DNA of 64,000 nucleotides, from positions 2,195,001 through 2,259,000 of the forward strand of contig OZ025215.1 in the NCBI GenBank assembly GCA_964019055.1. The letters run 5' to 3'. The position numbers and the translations under genes were made by a program. Positions within the stretch are counted from its first letter, which is position 1; every line of letters begins with the position of its first letter. The notes below the pieces were generated by a model, which did not search any database, had not been told where the DNA came from, and worked only from the letters and a program-made list of their open reading frames with translations. Origin of the DNA: Anthopleura xanthogrammica (lineage: Eukaryota > Cnidaria > Anthozoa > Actiniaria > Actiniidae). Below are positions 47,801-58,500 of this stretch, in pieces.

Positions 47801-50800
47801 CAGGAGCTTTAGTCAAATTCTAAAGAATAAATTACACGCTATCGAGACTGAGGTTGATCGACGACAACCGTGAAATGGTCTATTCAAATATGCCTATTGG
47901 CCAGAAGAAGCTTATGCCTGTTCCCCACCTCCTTGACATACGTATTTTGTGTGCTTTTCCTCTTACCATTGCTCAATCCTGTAGGACATCCTCTTTGATC
48001 CAGACCACCATTTGGATAGAAATCAATATGACCACTCTGTGTGAGTGATCCAAGGAAATCAATGTCTGTGTGCACGACATCAACGAAGTCAGCGTCAGTA
48101 GGGTCCAGTCTCACATCAGTATGCTCGGCCGTGAAGAACAAACTAGCTGGATCAAGACCTGGGAAGATATGTAAAAGTTGAAGTTAAAAATAGTACATGT
48201 CATGTGAAAAACCCTAGATAGTGGACTTGAAGGTTGTGCATGCCGTATGAAACACATGAAATGAAGCGTGAAAAATGTGCACACAACGGCTCTGCACGCA
48301 CAGCAGTTGACACGCAAAACACACGAAACACATCACGCAACGAACACATGCAAAACACGAGACATGGGAAGCGTGGAATAAGTCGGATGACGTGTCACGC
48401 AGTTAGCATAGCACACTGAAACAGCTAAACACAAACCAGACGACACGCAACACACAACAAAACATGAGACATAAGCGTGGAATATTATTGCCACGTATGT
48501 CATCTCACGCAGTGCGCACAACACACGAAAAATACTAGACAAGCGAAGCGCAGAAAATTGTATGGTTCATGATGCACATGCAAATCACGAGACAAGCGCG
48601 CAGCACAGACATACCTCTTTGAACTTCGCGTATTTTTTTCCCACTTCCTTCGCTCGTGACTATGTTAGAGTTTCAAAAAGAGATCAGCTTGAAGCAAGTC
48701 TACCTACCTGTTATTCTGCCAAGTTTTATGGAGCCAGAGTCTTTGATTCTTCTGCCCACGTAACCTCCGATATGAGCTCCCAAACTGAACCCAACCACAT
48801 AGAACGATGAAGGGGCGTTGTCGGTACGGTTATTCAAGAACTTGATCAACTCAAATAACTAAACAGGATGAAACAAAAATGAGATTGATTAAAAGAGATT
48901 AAGCTATTATGAACATTTTGACAAGAGATACCTCGTGATTATCGTGAAAATTGTTTGCGGATTCAGGGATTATTTGCAAGAGAACTTTCAACGGAAAAAA
49001 AAATTTTTTTTTGCTTGTTTGTTTATTTTTTTGTGTTATTTTGATTTGTTTTCACCGTTTTTGTTCAAAATAGCAACTGGCCACCGTTTCCCCCATTTCA
49101 AGCCAGAAGTCATTTCCTTGAGTGTCATTTCTTTGTTTAATGGTTCAGTGCGCAAGAGAAGACACATGACTATGGATACGACTCAAATAACGAATCTTAT
49201 GGAATTACACCGTGTGACTCGGGCGAGACGAAACTCACCGTGCGCGAGCAATCTAGTTTTAGCAACGTCGGGTACAACTTCGCACGTAAAATCGTTTCCC
49301 GTGTCCGAATCTTCATTCTCAAATAATAAATAACCGAAATGTCAAAAAAAGTCTGAAATGGGGAAACATTACGCCCAGGCTAAAGAAGCATCGCTGTATG
49401 CATTTCTGTAAGTCTTTTTTGCTGTACTGGCTCACCTGAGCTCCCACCATCCTAGTGTTTGCAACAGCTGTTTCATAAGGTATCTTTGCTCCTTTGTACC
49501 AGTCTACTTGAATAACATTGGCGTCTTCTTTTTGTAGCAGTGCCTGTCTGATGCGGTTCATCCATGGAATTTGTCCATGTTCTACGCAGAAAGTCAAGAA
49601 AGTATTGAAATATGTGTCATATCTAAAATAGCAAAGCATTACTTCCAAAGTAGAGTGAAGTCATTAAACCCGTGAAATAAAAATTGCTTGTTAAAGTGTA
49701 ATAGTCAAATAGACACAAAAGAAAACAATGGAATTAGAATCTACTAAGGGAGCATTCATTTTTTAGGAGGGGGGGGGGGCCGGAGGAATTAGGGGGGGGG
49801 GGGGTCATTAAAAAATTACTAGATAAAAAGGGGGGTCAACGTTTTTTTAACGTTGAACCAGGGGGGTCATGAATAAAAATACAGTGTTTTTTTTTTTTTT
49901 TTAGTCTTTTTCTGGAGGGGGGGGGGGGGGGGGGGCTAGAAAATTTTTACATTTGGAAGTGGGGGGGTTATCAAAATATTCAATTCCTTACCATGGGGGC
50001 TAGCATTTTTTTTCTGTTTGATTCCTCTAATTCCTCCGGCCCCCCCCCCCCCCCCTCCTAAAAAATGAATGCTCCCTAAAGTGTATTAGTCTAACATCTA
50101 TTTTCTATTTCACGGGTTTAGTGACTTCACTCTAACAAGGTTGGCATACTTTGTATACTTCTTATATTGTGAACATGACCCAAACCATTTATTTTTTATA
50201 AGAATTTATAGTCATTTTCCCCGAACCCTGACACTGACAACCTCTGGGTTGCTCCAAGTCACGCACGGCACTACCTCATGCAGAGATGGAACCCTGAAAA
50301 ATCCCCCTGGACAAGTCAGGGCATGGCCTATATCTCACAAATCGAATTAGAATCTAGTTTGCTTGGATTTTGTGGAGGGAGGAAAAACCTCGAATCAAGA
50401 GAGAGGGACCCAAAAAACTCTACTCACATAAAACTCACATGAAATGCCGAGTCCAAAAATGGAACCCAAGACCCCAGAGGTGAGAGGTGAGTGGAAAACC
50501 GCTGCACCACCGTTGAATGATTTACACCCATTTCAAATAATGTTGATAATAGGAAATGTTCGATCTGAGACCGATAGGAATTGTGGGAGTTTGTTAAATT
50601 ACAAATGCATTGTAATATCACACCTGAATGGTACTGAATCACAGGTACTAGTATGTCAGAAGTAAGTATTAATATTCAGGCATGATTACAACAATGCATT
50701 GTCATATCACACCTGAATGGTACTGAATCACAGGTACTAGTATGTCAGAAGTAAGTATTAATAATCAGGCATGATTACAACAATGCATTGTAATATCACA

Positions 50801-51999
50801 CCTGAATGGTACTGAATCACAGATACTAGTACGTCAGAAGTAAGTATTAATATTCAGGCATGATTACAACAATGGATTTGTAGTTTAATAGACTCCCACA
50901 ATTCCTATCGGTCTCAGATCGACCATTTCCCATTATCAACGTCATTTGAAATAGGTGTACAGCGGTTTGCAAAAATTCTGCAAAATTCAACTATATCAAT
51001 ATATCGATATATACAAATTTGCATATTCTCTAATTCTTTCTAAAATGCTGTTTTTCTCGCTGGAATGTCAAACAAAATACCAAGCAACACTTAGTCTGCA
51101 CTATATTATAATATTATTTCAAAAATGTTTAATATTAACACTTATTTAAGCGATTTTCTTTTAGAAATTACCCATAATGCACCCGATATATCGATATATT
51201 GATATATTTAATTTTTGCAGAATATTTGCAAATCGCTGTATACAAAAATACTCGATAATATACCTATAAATCCGTGAATAATAAAGATAGTTCTCTTCTG
51301 TCCATCGTAGCCGGAGTTAAGAAGCTTGGCATCGTCGCTGTCATCAATAATGGCGGAGTTTAGGGGACTGTCCCGGGTGTAAAGGCGGTACGTTGTTCCA
51401 ATCAAATCAGCAGGGTTTGGGAATGGAACGAGAGGACGTCGGAATGGAGGATCGTTGTGGAAGCAGCCATACTTTGGATAGCAAATGCCTTTTTCTGGAA
51501 TAAAAAATAAGATTTTTTAGAGAAAAAAGAAAATATTTACAGAGGAAGGAAAACCGGAGAACCCGGAGTAAAAGTCTCTAAAAAAATGAATAAAATAAAT
51601 GGGGATTACAGTGGATCACAGAGTGGCTCTTCTTGCAATGGATTCCAAGTGGAATTTAGAAGTTGATGGCGGAGGGAGGAAAACCAGGAAAATATGAGAA
51701 AAAGCCTCGAAGCACAGGAATCAAGAATCAAATTTACTCTCACATACGACACAGAGCACGGCGGGGCTCGAACCCGGATCTCATTGGTGAAAGGCGGGCG
51801 CTCTCACCGCTGCGCCATCCGTGCTTCTCTTAAAAATGGAGAGAACGGCACATCAAACAAACTCACCTGAGATACGGTTCAGGGATATTCTCAAAGTCAC
51901 ATTCAAGGAAAAAAAAATACTCAAGGCTGGAGTTTACTAACCTGCTGAGAACGAAGCGAATAAGCTTGACAAATAGATAAGAATCCGAGTGAACATCAT
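44808..51999 (-). CDS. Secreted pancreatic-lipase-family enzyme with PLAT domain
   Basis: Nine exons: 51999-51942, 51494-51264, 49581-49436, 48858-48708, 48158-47967, 46978-46730, 46187-46070, 45421-45263, 44886-44808. They sum to 1,383 nt, 460 residues, in frame throughout; human pancreatic lipase has 465. Signal peptide about 1-19 ([19 protein letters not shown]). The mature N-terminus [10 protein letters not shown] and the DDAKL..IIHGF stretch match the family. The nucleophile elbow is GFSLG (usually GHSLG), the acid is in GLDPA, and the histidine is in [10 protein letters not shown]. The C-terminal PLAT/LH2 domain begins at [12 protein letters not shown]. The lid between the two cysteines (GCPTGLSN to VICDH) has only 13 residues, shorter than in classical pancreatic lipase. 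It hydrolyses ester bonds of glycerides or phospholipids outside the cell; the short lid favours phospholipase A1/galactolipase-type activity (inference). Confidence 0.92.
44935..45012. repeat. Pyrimidine tract (CTTCC)-rich, last lipase intron
   Basis: Uninterrupted C/T-rich low-complexity run between the last two lipase exons. Confidence 0.85.
45540..45750. mobile_element. Inverted-repeat element, copy 2, nested in another repeat
   Basis: Same family as 20,815-21,047. Flanking sequence with 'aagcgccgc' and 'aagcgccgaagc' strings (45,475-45,535 and 45,905-45,960) looks like an older element into which it inserted. Intron of the lipase gene. Confidence 0.7.
47231..47334. mobile_element. Short hairpin element, family 1, copy 2
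   Basis: Same family as 22,485-22,586: tgacgtca end and 'agctcaatttggaggacaaa' inverted arms. Confidence 0.75.
47510..47885. mobile_element. Inverted-repeat element with one arm tandemly duplicated
   Basis: 'aatagaccatttcacggttg' begins at 47,510, 47,624 and (partly) 47,738, a 114-base period. The complement of that arm closes the element at 47,800-47,885. Intron of the lipase gene. Confidence 0.8.
48180..48610. repeat. Degenerate ACAC/CACGAG-rich tandem tract
   Basis: Loose repeats of 'cacgaaacacat', 'cacgagaca' and 'gcgtggaata' over about 400 bases in a lipase intron. Unit boundaries are too degraded to fix. Confidence 0.5.
49651..50134. mobile_element. Nested inverted-repeat elements with long G/C runs
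   Basis: The outer pair is 'agagtgaagtcattaaaccc' (49,652) and its complement ending at 50,134. The inner pair, 'gggagcattcattttttagg' and its complement, spans about 49,747-50,078. The inner core has several G runs of 6-16 bases. Intron of the lipase gene. Confidence 0.8.
50220..50520 (-). mobile_element. tRNA-derived SINE
   Basis: At its high-coordinate end the minus strand shows A-box-like TGGTGCAGCGG and B-box-like GGGTTCCA. The body holds 'ctctactcacat' and 'gaattagaat' blocks shared with the other copies. Intron of the lipase gene. Confidence 0.65.
50522..50958. mobile_element. Inverted-repeat element with internal 89-bp triplication
   Basis: ~68-bp inverted ends (50,522-50,590 and 50,892-50,958: 'gagaccgataggaattgtgg'). 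Inside, 'atgcattgtaatatcacacc' recurs at 50,605, 50,694 and 50,783. Intron of the lipase gene. Confidence 0.85.
50958..51240. mobile_element. Inverted-repeat element abutting the previous one
   Basis: 'tacagcggtttgcaaa' and 'tttgcaaatcgctgta' ends with 'atatatcgatata' arms inside; flanked by TA on both sides. Confidence 0.8.
51540..51826 (-). mobile_element. tRNA-derived SINE, best preserved copy
   Basis: The head 51,824-51,756 (minus) folds as a tRNA: GCACGG/CCGTGC acceptor arms, A box TGGCGCAGCGG, B box GGTTCGAGCCC. The body downstream shares blocks with at least five other copies in the window. Intron 1 of the lipase gene. Confidence 0.8.
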
Positions 52000-52059
52000 G
52001 ATGACGACGCGTTTTCTGTAGAAAAATATGAGACAGGATTAGTTTGGGAACTAAGTGTA

Positions 52060-52545
52060 GGTGTAGCGGTAGTGTAGTCTGGGGTATCGGGCTCGATTCC
52101 TGTATTTATTTAAGTCAGGGCTGCGGCTAACTCACAGATCGAGTTAGAATTTAGCTAATTGTAAGGGTTTTCAGTGGGAGGAGCAATGGAGAATCTGGAG
52201 CAAAACTTTCTATGGAAAGATTTAAGGCGCGATTGCACGGAGCATTTTTCTCTGCAACTTGTCTCCCAACTGCGTTGCGACACAAGTTGCATGGGGCATT
52301 GCGGCGTGTAACCTACAGTGCAATTTGAAAAAAAAGTTGCGTGACAAGTTGCAGCAATCGTTGCGAAAACTAAGGTTCGTTTCTACTTTTGACAACGACC
52401 GCGTCTCCGTTACACCGTGTAAACCCTCTTGCAACTTGTGTCGCAACGCCGTTGCGAGACAAGTTGTAGAGAAAATTACTCCATGTAGTCGCGATTTTAG
52501 ACCCAACAAACTCTACTCACATGTGATGCCGAGGCTTGGGTTTGC
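52060..52545 (-). mobile_element. SINE copy interrupted by an inverted-repeat element
   Basis: SINE body blocks occur on both sides (for example 'gagttagaatttagct' at 52,140 and 'ctctactcacatgtgatgcc' at 52,510). Element 52,228-52,494 sits between them. It lies just upstream of the lipase start codon. Confidence 0.65.
52228..52494. mobile_element. Inverted-repeat element inserted in a SINE
   Basis: Ends 'cgcgattgcacggagc' and (complement) 'ccatgtagtcgcg' with 'tctgcaacttgtct' and 'agacaagttgtaga' inside. Related 'caacttg' sequence is near 32,600-32,745. Confidence 0.7.
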
Positions 52546-52797
52546 CGTCCACGTCCAAGTTGAAATGAAATGTGATGCTTATTAAGCACGAGGTATCATT
52601 TTATAGTGGAAGTACCGTGGGACTTTCTAGTGTGCGCTTCGAGTGTCTATTTGCTCGTTCTTGACGAAAACACTTCTGATATTAAAGCAGGTTTGTACAG
52701 CTGCAGTTTCTGGTACTTCAGGCTATGGAAGCAAAGGAAAAACAGCAAGCCAATAGACCACCTAAAACAGAAAAAGTGAATGTAAGATTACGTGAAG

Positions 52798-53026
52798 GGA
52801 GGGAGGGAGGGAGGGAGGGAGGGAGGGAGGGAGGGAGGGAGGGAGGGAGGGAGGGAGGGAGGGAGGGAAGGAAGGAAGGAGGGAAGGAGGGAAGGAGGGA
52901 AGGAGGGAAAGGAAGGAAGGAAAGGAAGGAAAGAAGGAAAGAAGGAAAGAAGGAAAGAAGGAAAGAAGGAAAGAAGGAAAGAAGGAAAGAAGGAAAGAAG
53001 GAAAGAAGGAAAGAAGGAAAGAAAGT
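52798..53026. repeat. (GGGA)n/(GAAG)n purine microsatellite
   Basis: Pure G/A tract shifting from GGGA to GGAA/GAAA units. The Ser/Pro and Lys/Glu/Arg-rich open frames across it are artefacts. Confidence 0.95.
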
Positions 53027-53039
53027 ATTTTCTGAAATA

Positions 53040-54630
53040 AGAAAGTGCACATTGTATTTTTAGTAAAAATTACGCACTTTTCAAAATCATGAAAACATAC
53101 AAAGCTGACAAAACATATGAATAACCACTTCCCAAGACCCAAAAGAATAAGGCAAACAATTATCACACAAAACACACAAACACTTGTGGGTTAGACAGCT
53201 CACCTGTTTTGCTGCTTTTAACCACTTTGAACAGATTTAAGTAAACGTATAGTAAGAATGAAAAACTTTAAAAGAAGTTCCCCTACAAGAAAGATATCTT
53301 CGTCAGGCTCGCATGCATCTAGCTACAGTAGTTATTTTCCTTACTGTAGAATATCAAACATATTTGGATAACCATTTTTTTTAGGATTTTGACTATAGCT
53401 TATTCAATTAGTGTTGTCGCTGAATTAAAAAAAAGCCTCAAGGCCCCTTTGCTCTGGCGATTTCTGCTGCGATTTTTGAAAATATAATAAATTTTGAGAT
53501 ATTTGCCAAGGTAATCTTGGTGTCCTGAATAAAATTTTACAAGTTAATCCTTTATCAAAACCGCAAAAATCGCATCTAAAATTGCAAGTGTAAACGGGCT
53601 TTAAAACCTAAAGCTTTGAAAGCGGAATCATGGAATTTATTTCACCGTGCCATCATTACAATAAGAAACTCACTGCATGGTTATAAATTCTACGACTTGG
53701 ACCACGGTGCTTGGACATATATATTCTTTCATAGTTAATTTTCAGTGAAGTCTGTTGGTAAACAAAAGAGAAATGATAGGCTTTAGCCTGCTTCTTTTAG
53801 CGACAACGTTAAGTTAATTAGCAATATACAATTTGATTAATAACGAGTCATGGCAAATTCAGTTTCTGCAACAATCTATTCCAGGAGTAGAAAGGCCCAA
53901 GAGAAAGTTCTACGACAAAAAGTCCTAGAAGTTCTGTTCGTTTTCACACTGAGTTTAGATCTAACATTAAATCCTTCAAAAAATTACGTTTAACAGTTTT
54001 ATTACCTACGTTATTTAATCTAATACTATTTATGATTGGGATACATTAAAAAAAATACTTTAGTGAAAGAATTTCAATGCTACCAGATACGTTGTATGTT
54101 GTGGTAAAGGCGCTGTTAAATTGGAAATCTTACTTCAGACTTTTGTTGGAATTTTGCTGCAAAGTTGACGAGCAATTGTTGCGAGATGTGTTGCAAATTC
54201 ACATGATTTTATTTCACGCCACTCTTGTATCGTAATTGAGAAAGATTTGACAAAAATTGCATGAAACACTATCAAGTGCAGCACCTTTTATCGCGACAAA
54301 ATTGCTACAAAAATTTCAAGTAACATTTCCTAGTTTACGTCGCTTGAAAAATGCTTTTACCCTAACTAATTTGCGAGACAAGCTGCATTTCCCACCCCCC
54401 CTCGCGCTTGCAACGTTATTTTGGATTTTGTTGCAGCGTCTATCGTGGCTATTGATACACGAGTGTAATTTTCAAAATGTCGCAAAGAAAATTTCAAACA
54501 TTTGAATTTTCTGTAACATTTTTTGTCGCGAGACAGCGATGCTATTGCTGTGGAGCTGACATACACTAAATTTCATACTACGTTGGGTAGACAACAAAAA
54601 ATTTTAAAATTTCACTTCCAACACGAGTAT
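53040..54630. other. Intergenic stretch, no gene recognised
   Basis: AT-rich sequence. The part 54,170-54,560 has scattered 'ttgcgagacaag' and 'gcaac' strings like the 52,228 element, probably an old, degraded relative. No exon is supported. Confidence 0.4.
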
Positions 54631-54633
54631 CTG

Positions 54634-55106
54634 TATGGAGGTTTCTCGCGGCAGCCATGTCAGAGGGCGAAACAACAGAATTTTCCTTCTTTGGGAAATA
54701 AATTTTTATTGTCATGCAAAAATATTATGTTTTCCGTCGTTTTGATTGGTCGAGAGACCTGCAAATAACTGCCTACAAATAATGGTCTGCTCATGCGCAT
54801 TACGGTGCAAAGCCGTTTTGCGGCAAATGGGCTGCTCATGCGCAGTAACGTTGCATTTGTCAAATTTAAATGGCCCTCTTCCCTGAGCTGTCTGAAAATA
54901 ATTTGGCATGTTTGATAGACAGTAAAAACAGCCAAAACACAAAAAATAATTTGAATCATGAAACAATTATTGAACTCGGTTATCACAAAAAATCGTGATT
55001 TGTTAGCTTCTCGTCACTAACAAATCACGATTATTTTGCTCAACATCGTCCAATAGTTGGTTATTGTCCCTGCCCTTAAACATGGCTGTCGTGAAAGACC
55101 TCCATA
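54634..55106. mobile_element. Inverted-repeat element, ~470 bp
   Basis: 'tatggaggtttctcgcggca' opens and its near complement 'gtcgtgaaagacctccata' closes; TA on both sides. A perfect inner hairpin ('aatcgtgatttgttag' and complement) lies near 54,990-55,030. Confidence 0.75.
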
Positions 55107-55558
55107 AGGGACTGGTCATAAATTAAAGGGAGGGGGGCAGTGGGTGGGCCGGCAAAATTAGAATTGAATTAGCAATTTTTCATGATGGCCCATTATTAAA
55201 TGCGGTTGAAAAAGGTGATGACCCCAGGGCTCGAAATAGAAAAGATAAATGTCGAGACAGTTTCTTATTTTCGGCAGGATAAATAATTTTGGACCAAATT
55301 TCCCCTGCCATTTTATTTTCCATTTGGCAGTTCAAAATTGTTTTAGCCTGACAGTAGTAAAACTTGACCTGCATTTTGGCCATTGGCAGGCCCCTATTTC
55401 GAGCCCTGGACCCACCCCAAGTTTTGAAGCAAAAATGCATAGATGTTAGAGATGTTCAATTTCATAAATAGCCCACCCCTTTCAAGGAGCTCAAAATTAT
55501 GTAGCCCTCCCCCCTGTTTTTGCAGGCGCAACCACACTTTATTTTATGACCAGTCCCT
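55107..55558. mobile_element. Inverted-repeat element touching the methyltransferase 3' end
   Basis: 'agggactggtcataaatt' and 'attttatgaccagtccct' form the ends. A similar end, 'tgactggtccctaac', is at 61,562-61,577. TTTATT at 55,538-55,543 is an AATAAA on the minus strand, 32 bases past the methyltransferase stop. Confidence 0.75.
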
Positions 55559-55574
55559 AACGAAAATTCTATCA

Positions 55575-58500
55575 TTACTTTTTAGTAGCTATTATTCTAC
55601 ATCCTCCAACTTTTTTAGACTTGTAGCATTTATCAACCGTGGTGTAGAAATGATTCAAACCATCGTATGTTGCTTGACCAAACACACTGACATAGCGATC
55701 CTTTCCGGCGTGAAAATCTTCAACCCTCTTTCTGACATATGTGGACCATTCGTCTGTTAGGTCTACAAACTAAATAACAAGAAAAAATAATCGTTGATTC
55801 GCATTCTTAGTTTTGCGACCATTACTCAATGTGGCAAAGTTAACATCCGCTGTCTCTCACTGAGCACTGTATAGTTCAATCAATCAATTGGCCATTTGCC
55901 ACTGGTTAAATACTAGACTTTTCAAAAGTCCTCTGTCCCTTTCTCTCTTTTTTTTTTTTTTTTTGCTGGCGGGACAGAGGACTTTTCATCTCTGCTTCCC
56001 GCCAAATTTACCGACGGGTTTTTCCGTCGGTGAATAAATTATATCAAACAGAAAATCAACCGAGATTGGCGACATTTTTGGCGCGAAACGGAAATCGAAT
56101 CCCTGCAAGGGAAACAAGTCGTCCATCATTAAAAATTTTTTTTTTTTTTTTTGGTTTAGTGTTTTTCTTGACAATGACAATTTATTTTATTGACTCTGTA
56201 TAAATAATTGTACATGGGAGTTTGTAACCAATAAATACTAGTTATACAATGGTTTCGAGTGGCATACCGTGGAATATCCCACAAGTCACTAGTGTGTATA
56301 CAAAGAAAATACAAGTGATGAGTGGGATATCCACGATATGTCACGAGAAACCATTGTATAACCATTTTATCCCATACCATGGAAAATACAAATGCGTAAA
56401 TTCAATGAGCAGTGCATGATGGGAAGGAAGAGTGAAATACCGACGAACATACAACAGCTTTCCTGCTTTCTGATTGGTTTCTATAGTGTGGGGTCACAGC
56501 CCGTTGAACTATGTCTTTTTCCTTTTTTCAAATGGGTGCCCTTCCAACGCCACCTTACCTCACCCCCCCCCCCCCCCCCCAAAGAAACTCCTGGATCTGC
56601 CCCTGACTTCAAGATACAGTAGTGTAAGGAATACCTGGATATCAGTGAATCCAGCTTGTTCCATCTGCTTGATATACTCATCCTTTGTAGGCAGATATGG
56701 GATGTACAAAGCCTCCTTTATTATTTGACTAAAATTATCATCATAGTCATCAAGCTTGTAGTAATCCTCTGTGTACCTAGAAATAAATGGAAGCAGTCTC
56801 ACGGGATGTAAATTTGAGGGGGGAGGGTAGGGGATCCAGTATTCAGTCTTCTTGAGTCATTAAGAAGAATGGTTAACTTTTTAACTGGAAAACAAAGGGG
56901 GTGGTGGATTTAGGGGCTGGTCACAGGGTACCTGCAACCCCTTCTTTCTAGCTTGGAATTAGTTGGTAAGTAAAACACCTCTAAGATTTCCCAATTTGAT
57001 TTGCCTATGAATGCTCCCAGTTTGAACTCTTTTAAAGCTAGACTTTTTAAACATATTTGTATTTAGATAGAGATTATCACATGTTAAGAGCCTGATATCG
57101 TTTTTATTCACGAGTTTCCCGTGCGTTTCGCAAACAAGCAAGTCCGCGAGCGAGTGAGCGATATGTTACAGAAAACGAGTTAATAAAAATGATATCAGCT
57201 CTTAACATGTAATAATTTGTTTATTACACATATAGGGTCGATTAAATGTTATTATATACCGCGAGATTTTATTGGACAGTTTGCTGTGAAGTGATATCGT
57301 ATCACTTCACTGATATGGTTTTTATTCACGGCTTTATTTCACGGATATCGACACTAAATGTGTAATAAAATTATTTAATGATCACTGAACATTGTCATTT
57401 TTAAATTATATTTATGATTTTATTTTTCTTATCTTAAAGGAGAGTAGTTTTTACATGGGAATTCAGTTTCCCCCTACTACTATCCATTACCATTTTTTAT
57501 TTATTTTTTCCTGCTTTAATTTATATTCATTTATTTTCTGTAATGGTATAAAGTATTATTAAACTATTAGTCTATTAATAAACTCCTGAACCCATCTGGT
57601 AGCCCAAACTCTTACCTTGAGTATAAGGTTTACAAATTTCAGATCATGAGTCAGTCTGTATTATTCTTTGTTTGAGTTCCATCCATTTTCATGTGTTTTC
57701 TCATGACAGTGCAAACATTCAAAAAATAAATGATACTCTAGGGAATGACACATGCTCTAAAAGGATACATGTGAAGGAAACATGGAAATTCTTGAAGGGG
57801 AAAGGGAGTGTGTGATAGAATGGCCCATTTTCGCTAAACATTGCCACTTCAGTGAAACTACATACATGTACTTACAATTTCCCTCCTGGTTTGAGGAGTC
57901 TAGCACAGTTGTTAAAAAGAGTCTTGCGGTCTTCAATATGAAGAATAACCAGCCAGTTGACAAGAAAATCAAAAGATCCAGCCTCTAAAAGTTGGGATTA
58001 AATAGTGCACATCATTGTTAAGTGTGTTTTCACTTGTAAAAAATTATCAACTTGTATCATAAAACCCATGTATTCTTAGGTGGGTGCAAAAATGCAAAGA
58101 CAGAGTGCGCCATGTTGAATGATAATGCACCTTTTCAAGAAAAAATAATACTCAAGAGAAAGACAAAATAAAATCATGAGTAAACAATGAATTAGGTTTA
58201 TGTAATATTTTTAAAGAATTTTATCTCACCCATATCAAGCTTTAAGATATCTCCCCAAAGATGTTTAAGTTTTGCATCCAACTCACACCTTTTGGTCAAG
58301 TCCACGGCAGTCTCATTCAGATCAGCTTGCAATTCAACTGCAAGTAGTTCACAGTTTGTTTTGGCAACAATAAAACGAGCAGGACCTCCTAAACCTGATC
58401 CAAAGTCAAGGACCTTGTGGGAAGAGCTGGCAAATGGATAAAGTAATCAGTTACAAAATGCAATGATTCTGAACATGGCAAACACAGGTAGACTGTCTAG

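Noticed and set aside
51756..51824. Functional tRNA gene
   Set aside because: A and B boxes and acceptor arms are present, but the sequence is joined to a dispersed SINE body with other copies, and the anticodon arm is poor.
52718..53175. Ser/Pro-rich and Arg/Glu/Gly-rich open frames
   Set aside because: Translation of the GGGA/GAAG microsatellite on both strands.
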